Positions 36,389 through 44,636 of a stretch of 64,000 bases of DNA are shown here, in pieces. The translations under genes were made by a program, and so were the position numbers. The stretch lies in assembly GCF_016785095.1 (NCBI RefSeq), contig NZ_JAEKJB010000008.1, positions 496,001 through 560,000 of the forward strand, in the 5' to 3' direction. This stretch comes from Alloalcanivorax marinus (GTDB taxonomy: Bacteria > Pseudomonadota > Gammaproteobacteria > Pseudomonadales > Alcanivoracaceae). The notes under the pieces are model-generated. The model ran no database searches and was not told the origin of the DNA. It worked only from the letters and a program-made list of their open reading frames with translations. Within the stretch, counting starts at the first letter, position 1; each line of letters begins with the position of its first letter.

Positions 36389-38293
36389 ATGCTGTCCCTG
36401 GAACACATTAATCTGCGCCGTGGTTCCGAGTTGCTGCTCGAGGACGCCGGCTTCGTGCTGCACAAGGGCGCCCGTGTCGGCCTGGTGGGCAAGAACGGCA
36501 GCGGCAAAAGCTCCCTGTTCAAGCTGATCATGGGCGAGCTGGAGCCGGACGGCGGCGAACTCAATCTCCCGGCGGACTGGCGCCTGGCGATGATGGCCCA
36601 GGAAGTACCGGCACTGGAGCAACCGGCGCTGGAGTACGTGCTCGACGGCCATCACGGACTGCGCCGCGCCGAGGCCGCCCTGGCCGACGCCCAGGCGCGC
36701 GGCGACAACGCCGGGCTGGCCGCCGCCCACGCCGACCTCGACACCCTGCGCGCCTGGGAGCAACCGGCCCGCGCCGCCGCTCTGCTGGCCGGCCTGGGCT
36801 TTTCCGAACCGCGGCAACGGCAGCCGGTGAGCGCCTTCTCCGGTGGCTGGCGCATGCGTCTGAACCTGGCCCAGGTGTTGATCAGCGACGCCGATTTGAT
36901 GCTGCTCGACGAGCCCACCAACCACCTGGATCTGGATGCCATTCTCTGGCTCCAGCAGTGGCTCATCCAGCACCCCGGCGCGCTGATGCTGATTTCCCAT
37001 GACCGCGCCTTCCTGGACGCCACCGTCAAAGAGATCCTGCACATCGAAAAGGGCCGGCTGAAACGTTACAGCGGCACCTATTCGGACTTCGAGCGCCAGC
37101 GCGCCGAGCAGCTTGCTCTGCAGCAGAAAATGCATGAGAAGCAGCAGGTCCAGATCGCCCACCTGCAGAAGTTCATCGACCGCTTCAAGGCCAAGGCCAC
37201 CAAGGCCAAGCAGGCGCAGAGCCGGGTCAAGGCGCTGGAGAAACTGGAGCGTATCGGGCCGGCCCACGTGGACTCCGGCTTCAGTTTCGGTTTCCTCAAG
37301 CCGGACCGGCTGCCCAACCCCATGGTCACCCTGGACGACGCCACCTGCGGCTACCCGGGCACACCGATTCTGGCCGGCGTGACCCTCAGCCTGCGACCGG
37401 AGTCGCGCATCGGCCTGCTCGGCCCCAACGGCGCCGGCAAGTCCACGCTGATCCGCACCCTGGTGGGTGAGCTTACAGCCCTGGCCGGGCATCTGGAGCG
37501 GGACCCGGATCTCACCGTGGGCTACTTCCATCAGCAACAGGTGGACCGGCTGGCCGCCGACGACACGCCCTACCAGTTGATCAACCGGGCCCACCCGAAA
37601 TGGACGGAGCAGCAGGTACGCAACGAACTGGGCGCCTTCGGCTTCCATGGCGATGACGTGTTCGAGCCGGTGGGCCGGTTCTCCGGCGGCGAGAAAGCAC
37701 GCCTGGCGCTGGCGCTGATCGTGCACCAGAAGCCGGCCTTGCTGCTGCTCGACGAACCGGCCAACCATCTCGATCTGGAGATGCGCGAGGCCCTCACCCT
37801 GGCCCTGCAGGAATTCGAAGGGGCGGTGGTGCTGGTGTCCCACGACCGTCATCTGCTGGAAACCACCGTGGATGAATTCCAACTGGTGGCCGAGGGGACC
37901 GTGCGGCCCTTCGACGGTGACCTGGACGACTATGCACGCTGGTTACAGCAGTCCCGCCGCGATGCCCAGGCCGCCCGGCGCCCGGCGGAACCCGCCGGCG
38001 GTCGCGACGATGCCCGCCAGCGGCGCCAGGACGCCGCCAAACGGCGCGAGCAGTTGCGGCCGCTGAAAAAGGACATGGAGAAACTGGAGAAGGCCCTGGA
38101 CCGGGAAAGCCAGGCCCTGGCCGAGGTGGAAAGCCGGCTCGGCGACGAAACGCTCTATACCGATGCCGGCCGCAAGGACGAACTGAACCAGTTGCTGGCC
38201 CGCCAGGGCGAACTGAAAAACCGCCACGAAGAGCTGGAAATGGCGCTGCTGGAGGCCATGGAGAAGCTGGAAGAGGCGGAAGCGTCGCTCTGA
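36389..38293 (+). CDS. yheS: ABC-F family ATPase (YheS-like)
   Basis: 634 residues, soluble. Two ABC domains: the first with Walker A GKNGSGKSS, signature FSGGWRMRLNLAQVL and Walker B LMLLDEPTNHLDLDA; the second with GPNGAGKST, FSGGEKARLALAL and LLLLDEPANHLDLE. A linker of about 80 residues between them (rich in Lys and Gln, around residues 230-290) is the ABC-F arm that enters the ribosome E site. A C-terminal coiled coil follows (about 530-634). It probably acts in translation, not transport. The 78 bases upstream separate it from the divergent TIGR02444 gene. Confidence 0.92.
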   Translation: MLSLEHINLRRGSELLLEDAGFVLHKGARVGLVGKNGSGKSSLFKLIMGELEPDGGELNLPADWRLAMMAQEVPALEQPALEYVLDGHHGLRRAEAALADAQARGDNAGLAAAHADLDTLRAWEQPARAAALLAGLGFSEPRQRQPVSAFSGGWRMRLNLAQVLISDADLMLLDEPTNHLDLDAILWLQQWLIQHPGALMLISHDRAFLDATVKEILHIEKGRLKRYSGTYSDFERQRAEQLALQQKMHEKQQVQIAHLQKFIDRFKAKATKAKQAQSRVKALEKLERIGPAHVDSGFSFGFLKPDRLPNPMVTLDDATCGYPGTPILAGVTLSLRPESRIGLLGPNGAGKSTLIRTLVGELTALAGHLERDPDLTVGYFHQQQVDRLAADDTPYQLINRAHPKWTEQQVRNELGAFGFHGDDVFEPVGRFSGGEKARLALALIVHQKPALLLLDEPANHLDLEMREALTLALQEFEGAVVLVSHDRHLLETTVDEFQLVAEGTVRPFDGDLDDYARWLQQSRRDAQAARRPAEPAGGRDDARQRRQDAAKRREQLRPLKKDMEKLEKALDRESQALAEVESRLGDETLYTDAGRKDELNQLLARQGELKNRHEELEMALLEAMEKLEEAEASL

Positions 38294-38298
38294 CCTGG

Positions 38299-38452
38299 AT
38301 CGCGACTGAAGCGGAACGCCGCCCGGCCGCCCCTACCGTGTCGCGGCGCCGGCTTCTGGTATCGCGACTGAAGCGGAACGCCGCCCGGTCGCTCCTACTG
38401 TCCAGAAGAACGCCGTAGGAGCGACCGGGCGGCGTTCCGCTTCAGTCGCGAT
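38299..38452. repeat. Three 38-base REP-like units, two forming a perfect inverted repeat
   Basis: Units at 38299-38336 and 38361-38398 are direct copies with three differences. The unit at 38415-38452 is an exact reverse complement of the second, 16 bases away. The 3' end of the DUF502 gene lies inside the third unit. The structure sits between convergent genes and can form a 38-bp stem. Confidence 0.95.
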
Positions 38453-39083
38453 TATCCCGCTCCACGGCCTCGCCGCGCTTGAGCAGGGCGGCGCTGCCAG
38501 CGCCACAGGCCACCACGGTCTTCATCATCTGCTCCACGCCAATGTCCGGTCGGCGCTCCACCAGATTTTCATCCACGTGGTAGATGAACCCGGAGGTGGG
38601 GTTGGGCCCGGTGGGCACGAACACCGACAGGGTGCCGTCGTCATGCCGGGAAGTAATCAGCCCCAGCACCGTCACCGACACCTGACGCCCGTACAGCCAC
38701 ACCCGCGCCACCTCGCCACGCATCAGGCTGTCCTGACTGCCACCGAACAGCTGCACGATCACTTCCTTCACCGTCCGGTAGCCGGGGACATGAGCCATGC
38801 CCCTCTCTTCCAGCCGCTGCCAGATCCAGCCGCCCAGGCGGGTGGCCACCAGGGTGCCGACCAGGAAGCAGAACACCACCAGCACCGTCACCACCACCCA
38901 GTCGGCGGCGAACTTGGGCAGGCCGAAGCCGCGCACCACCAGGGCGGTGAACGGCGCGATCAGGCTGGTGACCGCTTCGTAGATCCACTTGAAGAAGAAC
39001 GCGACGATCGAGATGGGCAGCAGGATCACCAGACCGCCCAACAGGGATTTACGAATGAAGAACCAGACTCGATTGTTACTCAT
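38442..39083 (-). CDS. DUF502 family inner-membrane protein
   Basis: 213 residues. Two membrane helices (about 13-35 and 60-84) precede a soluble domain with PGYRTVKEVIVQLFGG and SVFVPTGPNPTSGFIYHVDE, hallmark blocks of DUF502, a widespread family without a known function. The last residues (VERDNRD) are encoded inside a dispersed REP-like repeat, so the C-terminus has probably been altered by repeat insertion. The start overlaps the greB stop by 4 bases. Confidence 0.88.
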   Translation of the reverse strand: MSNNRVWFFIRKSLLGGLVILLPISIVAFFFKWIYEAVTSLIAPFTALVVRGFGLPKFAADWVVVTVLVVFCFLVGTLVATRLGGWIWQRLEERGMAHVPGYRTVKEVIVQLFGGSQDSLMRGEVARVWLYGRQVSVTVLGLITSRHDDGTLSVFVPTGPNPTSGFIYHVDENLVERRPDIGVEQMMKTVVACGAGSAALLKRGEAVERDNRD

Positions 39084-39583
39084 GGGTGGTCATACCAGAT
39101 GCGATTGATATACAGACAGCGTTCCCCGGTGGGCGTTCGAACCCGGGCCTCATCGTCCACCCGCTTGCCGAGCAAGGCACGGGCCAGGGGCGCGTCGATG
39201 CTGATCAGCCCCTCGCCGCCAACCGCCTCGTCCGGCCCCACCAGCCGGTAGGTCTCCGTCTCGCCGTCGTCGTTTTCAAGCTCCACCCAGGCACCGAAAA
39301 ACACCTTCCCGGGGTCCTCCGGCGGACGATCCACCACCGTCATGCCGTCCAGGCGCTTGCTGAGAAAGCGGATGCGCCGGTCGATCTCGCGGAGCTGCTT
39401 CTTGCCATAAATATACTCGGCGTTTTCGGAACGGTCGCCCTGGGCGGCGGCTTCCTGCACCGATTTTGTGATCGGCGGGCGCTCCTCCTTCCAGAGGCGT
39501 TGCAGTTCCTCGTTGAGCTTCCGGTACCCTGCCGGCGTGATGTACTTGGAGGCGGGTTTGCCTTTCGGGCGCCAACGACCCAT
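39080..39583 (-). CDS. greB: Transcription elongation factor GreB
   Basis: 167 residues. GreB enters the secondary channel of backtracked RNA polymerase and triggers RNA cleavage. The N-terminal coiled coil carries the acidic tip DRSENAEYIYGKKQLREID, longer and more basic than in GreA. The C-terminal FKBP-like half has VFFGAWVELENDDGE and LISIDAPLARALLGKRVDDE. It begins with the GreB-type GRWRPKGKPASKYITPAG extension and is translationally coupled to the DUF502 gene. Confidence 0.95.
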   Translation of the reverse strand: MGRWRPKGKPASKYITPAGYRKLNEELQRLWKEERPPITKSVQEAAAQGDRSENAEYIYGKKQLREIDRRIRFLSKRLDGMTVVDRPPEDPGKVFFGAWVELENDDGETETYRLVGPDEAVGGEGLISIDAPLARALLGKRVDDEARVRTPTGERCLYINRIWYDHP

Positions 39584-39684
39584 GCGTTATCTCCTGGTTG
39601 CGGTGATCGCGACGATCGGCAGATTACCCGCCGCCGGCGCGCCTGGCCAACCCCCGGCCATGACCCTGCCCCACGGCAGCGCCC

Positions 39685-39713
39685 TTGACAGGCCGGCCCG
39701 GGCTCGCTAGCTT
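39685..39713 (+). promoter_or_regulatory. Candidate promoter of the amide operon
   Basis: A perfect -35 TTGACA (39685-39690) is followed after 17 bases by TAGCTT (39708-39713), a weak -10. Transcription would begin near 39720, directly before the leader hairpin. A strong -35 with a constitutive promoter and downstream attenuation would fit AmiR-type control. Confidence 0.55.
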
Positions 39714-39720
39714 CAACCCC

Positions 39721-39793
39721 GTGCAAAGGTGCACCGGAAAATACAAGCGACGTAGCTGGACATCATGTCTTGGTTGCCCCGCTATGTATTTTT
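39721..39793 (+). promoter_or_regulatory. Candidate ANTAR-responsive attenuator in the operon leader
   Basis: Hairpin 1: GTGC, loop AAAGGT, GCAC (39721-39734), a six-base loop with A1 and G4 as in known ANTAR targets. An 11-base linker follows. Hairpin 2: AGC, loop GACGTA, GCT (39746-39757), with G4 but not A1 and only a short stem. Terminator: 39750-39759 pairs with 39778-39787 (nine pairs, one wobble, one mismatch), followed by TATTTTT ending at 39793. Hairpin 2 and the terminator share bases, so they exclude each other. This is the two-hairpin antitermination design of ANTAR proteins, and the operon encodes an ANTAR protein at its end. Pairings were worked out by eye. Confidence 0.6.
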
Positions 39794-39808
39794 CGCATTC
39801 CTGATCTG

Positions 39809-39841
39809 GTGTCCGGCTCTCAGCAAAAAAAGAGAGGACAC
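39809..39841 (+). promoter_or_regulatory. Hairpin covering the ribosome site of the first operon gene
   Basis: GTGTCC (39809-39814) pairs with GGACAC (39836-39841), with an inner CTCT/AGAG pairing and an A-rich loop. The 3' arm contains AGAGAGGA, the ribosome site for the ATG at 39847, so folding could limit translation. Confidence 0.5.
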
Positions 39842-39846
39842 CCACA

Positions 39847-41058
39847 ATGAAAACCCTTCCGTTCCTTCGTTACGGCATCGCGGCCATTGCCCTGATGGCG
39901 GCCCACGCCACGCAGGCTGAAACCCGAATCGGCGCCATCTTCGATGTCACCGGTCCGTTGAACATTTACGGTATCGAGCAGCAGCGCGCTCTCGAACTGG
40001 CCGTGGACAACATCAATGAAAACGGCGGACTGCTCGGCGAGCCCGTGAAAGTGGTGAGCTATGATGCTCAGTCCGAGCTGAGCAAGTATACCCAGTTCAC
40101 CCACACCGCCATCCTGCGCGACAAGGTGGACGCCCTGTTCGCCGGTTTGACCAGCTCTTCCCGGGAAGCCATACGCCCGATCATCCGCAAAGCCGACATC
40201 CCTTATTTTTACGCCTCGCTGTACGAAGGTGGCGCCTGCGACAAACAGACCTTCGTCACCGGCACATCCGCCTCCCAGCAGCTTTCGGTGCTGATCGAGT
40301 GGGCCGTGAAGGAGTACGGCAAGCGCATCTATATCATGGCGCCGGACTACAATTTCGGAACCATCTCCGCGCACTGGGTGCATGAGTATGCCCGTTCGCT
40401 TGGCGCCCAGGTGGTCGGCCAGGATTTCCTCGCCCTCACCGTCACCGACTTCACCCCGACGATCCAGAAGATACAGGCCTCCAAACCCGATTTCGTGGTC
40501 GCCCTGCCGGTCGGCTCCAACCAGACCGGCTTTCTTGAGCAGTTTTCCGCCGCCGGCCTGAAGGACTCCATCGGCATCGTTTCCAGCAACTACGGTTCCG
40601 GGAACCAGCAGGTCGTGGTCTCACCACGGGCCGGCGATGGCATCATATCCAATCAGGGTTACTACATGGCCGTGGACAACCCCACCAACCGTGACTTCAT
40701 TGAACTGTGGAAACAACGGCATCCCATCAAGGCACCGCTGACCTCCGGCGCGGTGGCGGTCTGGAATGCGGTGAACCTATGGGCGAAAGCGGTGGAAAAA
40801 GCCGGCAGCGCCGATTCCGACGCGGTTATCGAAGCCCTGGAGAGCGGCCTCACCTTCGAGGCCCCCAACGGCACGGTCAAGCTGGAGCCCGGCTCCCATC
40901 ACCTGCGTCAGAACATCTACATCGCGCGGGGTAACGACAAGCACGACTTCACCATTCTCGAAACCTTCCCGAGCGTGGCGCCGTTCTATGAAAACGAGAA
41001 ATGCGATCTGATCGCCGATCCCGATCTGGTCGAGCACTTCTCTCCTGAAGCGGACTGA
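39847..41058 (+). CDS. Periplasmic amide/urea-type ABC transporter substrate-binding protein
   Basis: 403 residues. A signal peptide (cleaved after about residue 24, HATQA) precedes a Peripla_BP_5/6 fold of the LivJ/UrtA/AmiC class: IGAIFDVTGPLNIYGIEQQRALELAVDNIN is split across the first strand-helix, and YGKRIYIMAPDYNFG begins the inter-lobe region. UrtA and FmdD proteins of this type bind urea and short amides. It is first in an operon with two permease and two ATPase domains and an amidase. The exact ligand is unknown; urea, a short-chain amide or a urea derivative are candidates. Confidence 0.85.
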   Translation: MKTLPFLRYGIAAIALMAAHATQAETRIGAIFDVTGPLNIYGIEQQRALELAVDNINENGGLLGEPVKVVSYDAQSELSKYTQFTHTAILRDKVDALFAGLTSSSREAIRPIIRKADIPYFYASLYEGGACDKQTFVTGTSASQQLSVLIEWAVKEYGKRIYIMAPDYNFGTISAHWVHEYARSLGAQVVGQDFLALTVTDFTPTIQKIQASKPDFVVALPVGSNQTGFLEQFSAAGLKDSIGIVSSNYGSGNQQVVVSPRAGDGIISNQGYYMAVDNPTNRDFIELWKQRHPIKAPLTSGAVAVWNAVNLWAKAVEKAGSADSDAVIEALESGLTFEAPNGTVKLEPGSHHLRQNIYIARGNDKHDFTILETFPSVAPFYENEKCDLIADPDLVEHFSPEAD

Positions 41059-41094
41059 CCGCCAAGACAAGCGTCCATTTTTCAGGAGATTTTC

Positions 41095-41961
41095 ATGGAT
41101 ATCGACTATCTGGCGACGGTTATCCTGTCGTCGCTTTCCAGCGCGTCCATTCTGCTTATCGCCACCATCGGTCTGGCCGTGGTGTTCGGGCTGATGGGCG
41201 TGATCAACCTCGCCCACGGGGAGTTCCTCATGATCGGCGCCTACTCGGCGCTGACCGCGACGCAGATGGGCGTGCCTTTCGTGCTCGCGATTCCCATCGC
41301 GGTCGCCGTAACCATGGCGATCGGCGCCCTGGTCGAGGTTCTCATCATCAAGCGCCTGTATGGGCGCATCTTCGACACCATGCTGGCCACCTGGGGCATC
41401 AGCATCGTCTTTTACCAACTGGCGGTGATGATCTTCGGCACCGTGACCCCCGGTATCGGCATGCCACAATCCAATATCCAGATCGGTGATTACAGCCTGG
41501 CGGGCTACCCCTTGCTGATGATCGGCGTGGCCGCCCTGATGGGCCTGTTCGTCTATTTCCTGATGACCCGCACGGTCTATGGGATGAAGGCGCGCGCATC
41601 GATTCAGCAGCCGGAAATGGCCCAGGCCATCGGCATCGAATCGACCCGGGTGAACACGCTCACCTTCTCGATTGGCTGTGGTCTTGCCGGTTTCGCCGGC
41701 GCTGTACTTCTGCCCATTGTCCCCGCCACGCCCTCCATGGGCTTTTCCTTTGTCATCAAGGCGTTCCTGACCGTGGTGGTCGCCGGCCCGGTGACTCTGA
41801 CCGGCTCCGTGCTCACCGCCATCGGGCTCGGCGGCGGGGCCTCGATCACCGCCAGCTTCCTTACCTCCGTGGCCGGAGACATTTTCTTCTTCCTGATCAC
41901 CGCCGCTCTCCTCTGGCTTTATCCGCTTGGGATCTCGGCCAAGTGGCGCCGCAAACTGTGA
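41095..41961 (+). CDS. ABC transporter permease, LivH/UrtB type
   Basis: 288 residues with about eight membrane helices. The block ATIGLAVVFGLMGVINLAHGEFLMIGAY is the LivH/UrtB signature, and ATWGISIVFYQLAV and KAFLTVVVAGPVTLTGSV are typical later helices. It forms half of the membrane channel with the permease half of the next gene, 9 bases downstream. UrtB of urea importers is often longer; this is LivH-sized. Confidence 0.9.
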   Translation: MDIDYLATVILSSLSSASILLIATIGLAVVFGLMGVINLAHGEFLMIGAYSALTATQMGVPFVLAIPIAVAVTMAIGALVEVLIIKRLYGRIFDTMLATWGISIVFYQLAVMIFGTVTPGIGMPQSNIQIGDYSLAGYPLLMIGVAALMGLFVYFLMTRTVYGMKARASIQQPEMAQAIGIESTRVNTLTFSIGCGLAGFAGAVLLPIVPATPSMGFSFVIKAFLTVVVAGPVTLTGSVLTAIGLGGGASITASFLTSVAGDIFFFLITAALLWLYPLGISAKWRRKL

Positions 41962-41970
41962 GGTGAGGTC

Positions 41971-43788
41971 ATGTCATATTCGAACGCTATCCACCATCGG
42001 GCGGGAACCATTTTCCCGTTCATCGCCGCCATCCTCGCTCTGGGACTGGCGCGAATCATTGATCCCTACCTCGCCTACGTGGCCACCTCCTGGGTGATCT
42101 TCGGCCTGCTCGGGCTGAGCCTCGACGTGGTGTGGGGCCGGGGAGGTTTCCTCAGCCTGGCGCAGACCGCGTTTTATGGTCTTGGCGGCTACTTCGGCAG
42201 CGTGGTGGCCATCAACCTGTCGGCGGTCACCGGCCACTCCCTGCTTTGGAGTCTGCCCGCCGGCGCCCTGTTCGGCGCGTTGATCGCCGGCGCTCTGGGT
42301 TGGATTATTTTCTATGCGCGCATGGGCGCCCTGCAGAGCACGATCCTGTCCTATACCTTCACGCTGCTGCTCTGGTCGGTGAGCCAGTCGTTCAAGCTTG
42401 ACGCCGGCAGCGCCGTGATCGGCGGCGACAACGGCATGTCGAATATTCCCGGCTATATCCCGGGCTTCGGCGCCGGTGCCGAGGCACTGGAACCGGCCGG
42501 CGCGCTTATGTTCGTGGTGCTGGTGGCGGCGCTTGCGTACTTCGCCACCCAACGGCTGATGACCGGCACGTTCGGCAAGATCATCGACAGCATTCGTCTC
42601 GACATCGAAAAGACGGAGCTGCTCGGCTATGACGTGCGCCGTTATCAAGTGCTCAACTTCGCCTGGTCCGGCCTGCTTGCCGGACTGGCCGGGGCCTTGT
42701 TCGGCGGCTGGTCCAACTATCTGAACCCGTCGATTTTCTCGGTGCAGGAAGCTCTGCTGGTCCCCATCTACGTACTGGTCGGTGGGCTCGGCACCCTGGC
42801 GGGCCCGTTCGTCGGCGCCACGCTCATCGGTGGCCTGTCCTTCTGGTTGGGTGGCGGCGCCGTGGGCGGCCAGACCACGCTGATCCTCGGCGTGGTGTTG
42901 ATCGGCCTGGTTCTGTTCCTCAAGAAAGGCGTGCTCGGCGGACTGGGCGACCTGTGGCGGTCGCGGCTGCCGGACCCCAACGAGGCCGCCCGTGGCGCCG
43001 GCGCGGTATCCATCGATCCGGATGAGCTGGCGGACATTCTGTCCGAGGCCGAAGCGCAGGCCGGCCCCGCCAAATCACTGCGTGCCGAGACGTTGTTCAA
43101 GCGCTTCGGCGGCGTCATTCCCGTCAACGAGGTATCACTGGCGTTCATTCCCGGGCAGCCGTTCTCCCTGATCGGCCCGAACGGGGCGGGCAAGAGCTCG
43201 TTCCTGAAGACCTGCGTCGGTGTTTACCGGCCGGAAGGCGGACGGGTTCTTATCGGCGACCGGGATGTGACGCGCGCGCCTATCTTTCAACGGGTACGCG
43301 CGGGCATGGGCGTCAAGAACCAGAAGCCCCAGGTGTTCGGCGAACTGTCGGTGCGGGAGAACCTCTGGGTAGCCGCCTATTCGCGGGTCCGACACCGCCA
43401 GCGCGCCAACGGCATCGCCGCCCGGGTGCTCTCCATGCTGGGCCTGGAGGCGCAAGCGGAGGTACGGGCTTCGGTGCTGTCCCATGGCCAGCAGCAATGG
43501 CTCGATATCGGCATGGTGCTGTGCCTGGCGCCCCGGGTCGTTCTGTTGGACGAACCCGCGGCGGGCATGACCAAGGAGGAAACCCGGGAACTGTCCACCC
43601 TGGTGCGCATCCTGGCCAGGTTCACCACCGTCATCGTCGTTGAACACGACATGGAGTTCGTGCGCACCCTGGAGGGGCAGGTCACCGTGCTCCATCAAGG
43701 CAGGCTGTTCGCGCAAGGCGACATCGACACGCTGCGCGAAGACGAGCGGGTTCTCGATATTTATCTAGGGAGGCGGGAACATGTTTAG
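41971..43788 (+). CDS. Fused ABC permease-ATPase (LivM/UrtC plus LivG/UrtD)
   Basis: 605 residues in one open frame. Residues 1-330 are a LivM/UrtC-type permease (LGLSLDVVWGRGGFLSLAQTAFYGLGGY split; about nine helices). After a linker of about 30 residues an ATPase begins (about 368-605): Walker A GPNGAGKSS, signature LSHGQQQWLDIG, Walker B VVLLDEPAAGM. The LSHGQ form of the signature is characteristic of UrtD in urea importers. Permease and ATPase are usually separate genes. The fusion fixes their ratio. Its end overlaps the next ATPase gene by 8 bases. Confidence 0.9.
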   Translation: MSYSNAIHHRAGTIFPFIAAILALGLARIIDPYLAYVATSWVIFGLLGLSLDVVWGRGGFLSLAQTAFYGLGGYFGSVVAINLSAVTGHSLLWSLPAGALFGALIAGALGWIIFYARMGALQSTILSYTFTLLLWSVSQSFKLDAGSAVIGGDNGMSNIPGYIPGFGAGAEALEPAGALMFVVLVAALAYFATQRLMTGTFGKIIDSIRLDIEKTELLGYDVRRYQVLNFAWSGLLAGLAGALFGGWSNYLNPSIFSVQEALLVPIYVLVGGLGTLAGPFVGATLIGGLSFWLGGGAVGGQTTLILGVVLIGLVLFLKKGVLGGLGDLWRSRLPDPNEAARGAGAVSIDPDELADILSEAEAQAGPAKSLRAETLFKRFGGVIPVNEVSLAFIPGQPFSLIGPNGAGKSSFLKTCVGVYRPEGGRVLIGDRDVTRAPIFQRVRAGMGVKNQKPQVFGELSVRENLWVAAYSRVRHRQRANGIAARVLSMLGLEAQAEVRASVLSHGQQQWLDIGMVLCLAPRVVLLDEPAAGMTKEETRELSTLVRILARFTTVIVVEHDMEFVRTLEGQVTVLHQGRLFAQGDIDTLREDERVLDIYLGRREHV

Positions 43789-44479
43789 GATTTCGAACGC
43801 CACCGGCGGCTACGGCAAGACCATCATTATCCGGGATGTATCCCTGTACGTGGGCAGCGGTGACGTGGTCGCCCTGCTGGGCCGCAACGGGGTCGGTAAA
43901 TCGACTCTGATGCGCTATGCCACCGGGCTTATTCCGGCCATCGCCGGGACGGTGGAAATCGATGGCCTGGCCGCGCCCGCGGCACCCGCCCGGCGGGCCC
44001 GGCACGGCCTCGGGTACGTACCCCAGGGGCGCTTTGTGTTTCCTCGCATGACGGCGCTGGAGAACATCGCCGTCGCCGCGGAAAGCAATGGTCACAACGG
44101 CAAGGAGGCCGTCGAGGAGGCGCTGACCTACTTCCCGATGCTCAAGCCCAAGGTCCACGATCTGGCCGGCGGCCTTTCCGGGGGCCAGCAGCAGGTGCTG
44201 GCTCTGGCCCGGGCACTGGCGATCCGGCCCACGGTACTGCTGCTGGACGAACCCACCGAAGGGGTGCAGCCCTCGATCGTCGATGAGATCGCCGGCGTTC
44301 TTAAACGCATCAACATTGAACGCGGCATCGCCATGCTGGTGGCGGAACAGGATCTCGACTTCTGCCTCTCCATCGCCAACCGCGCCTATGTAATGGAAAA
44401 GGGGGCGATCCGGATGGAGACCGACCGCGCCACCCTGGAGCGCGACAAAGCACTTCAACAAGAACTGCTGGGGGTATGA
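43781..44479 (+). CDS. ABC transporter ATPase, LivF/UrtE type
   Basis: 232 residues. Walker A LGRNGVGKST, signature LSGGQQQVLALARAL and Walker B VLLLDEPTEGVQPSI are intact. LivF/UrtE-type ATPases pair with the LivG/UrtD ATPase, which here is the C-terminal half of the preceding protein. RHGLGYVPQGRFVFPRMTALEN is the usual LivF Q-loop region. The stop is 1 base before the start of the small AtzG-like gene. Confidence 0.93.
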   Translation: MFRISNATGGYGKTIIIRDVSLYVGSGDVVALLGRNGVGKSTLMRYATGLIPAIAGTVEIDGLAAPAAPARRARHGLGYVPQGRFVFPRMTALENIAVAAESNGHNGKEAVEEALTYFPMLKPKVHDLAGGLSGGQQQVLALARALAIRPTVLLLDEPTEGVQPSIVDEIAGVLKRINIERGIAMLVAEQDLDFCLSIANRAYVMEKGAIRMETDRATLERDKALQQELLGV

Positions 44480-44480
44480 G

Positions 44481-44636
44481 ATGAAACGCACCGTCCCCCT
44501 TTCCCAGGATCAGCAAAACCGGATCGACGCCACTCTGAAGCGTATTCGCGGCGGCCTCGCCCGGTTCCGCGCCACGCGGCCCCAGGAACCCGCCCACACC
44601 TTCAAGCCGGAGGCCTTCGATGACAAACGCGCTTGA
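44481..44636 (+). CDS. AtzG-like small subunit of the amidase (51 residues)
   Basis: An ATG immediately after the ATPase stop opens a 51-codon frame that ends 17 bases inside the amidase gene. The protein is basic and helical (QQNRIDATLKRIRGGLARF) and ends with EPAHTFKPEAF. AtzG-like proteins (DUF4089), the GatC-like partners of AtzE amidases, have the same size, a helix followed by a C-terminal EPAxxFxP segment, and the same position directly before the amidase gene. On that basis it is proposed to bind and stabilise the amidase. Homology rests on a short segment, so it is a proposal. Confidence 0.6.
   Translation: MKRTVPLSQDQQNRIDATLKRIRGGLARFRATRPQEPAHTFKPEAFDDKRA

Noticed and set aside
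36311..37882. Upstream extension of the TIGR02444 frame
   Set aside because: The open frame continues for about 520 codons, but that part is antisense to the ABC-F gene. The family start is at 36310.
39847..43788. Reading the transporter as a branched-chain amino acid importer
   Set aside because: The fold family allows it, but the UrtD-like LSHGQ signature, the amidase and AmiC/AmiR-type regulators make an amide or urea-type substrate more likely.
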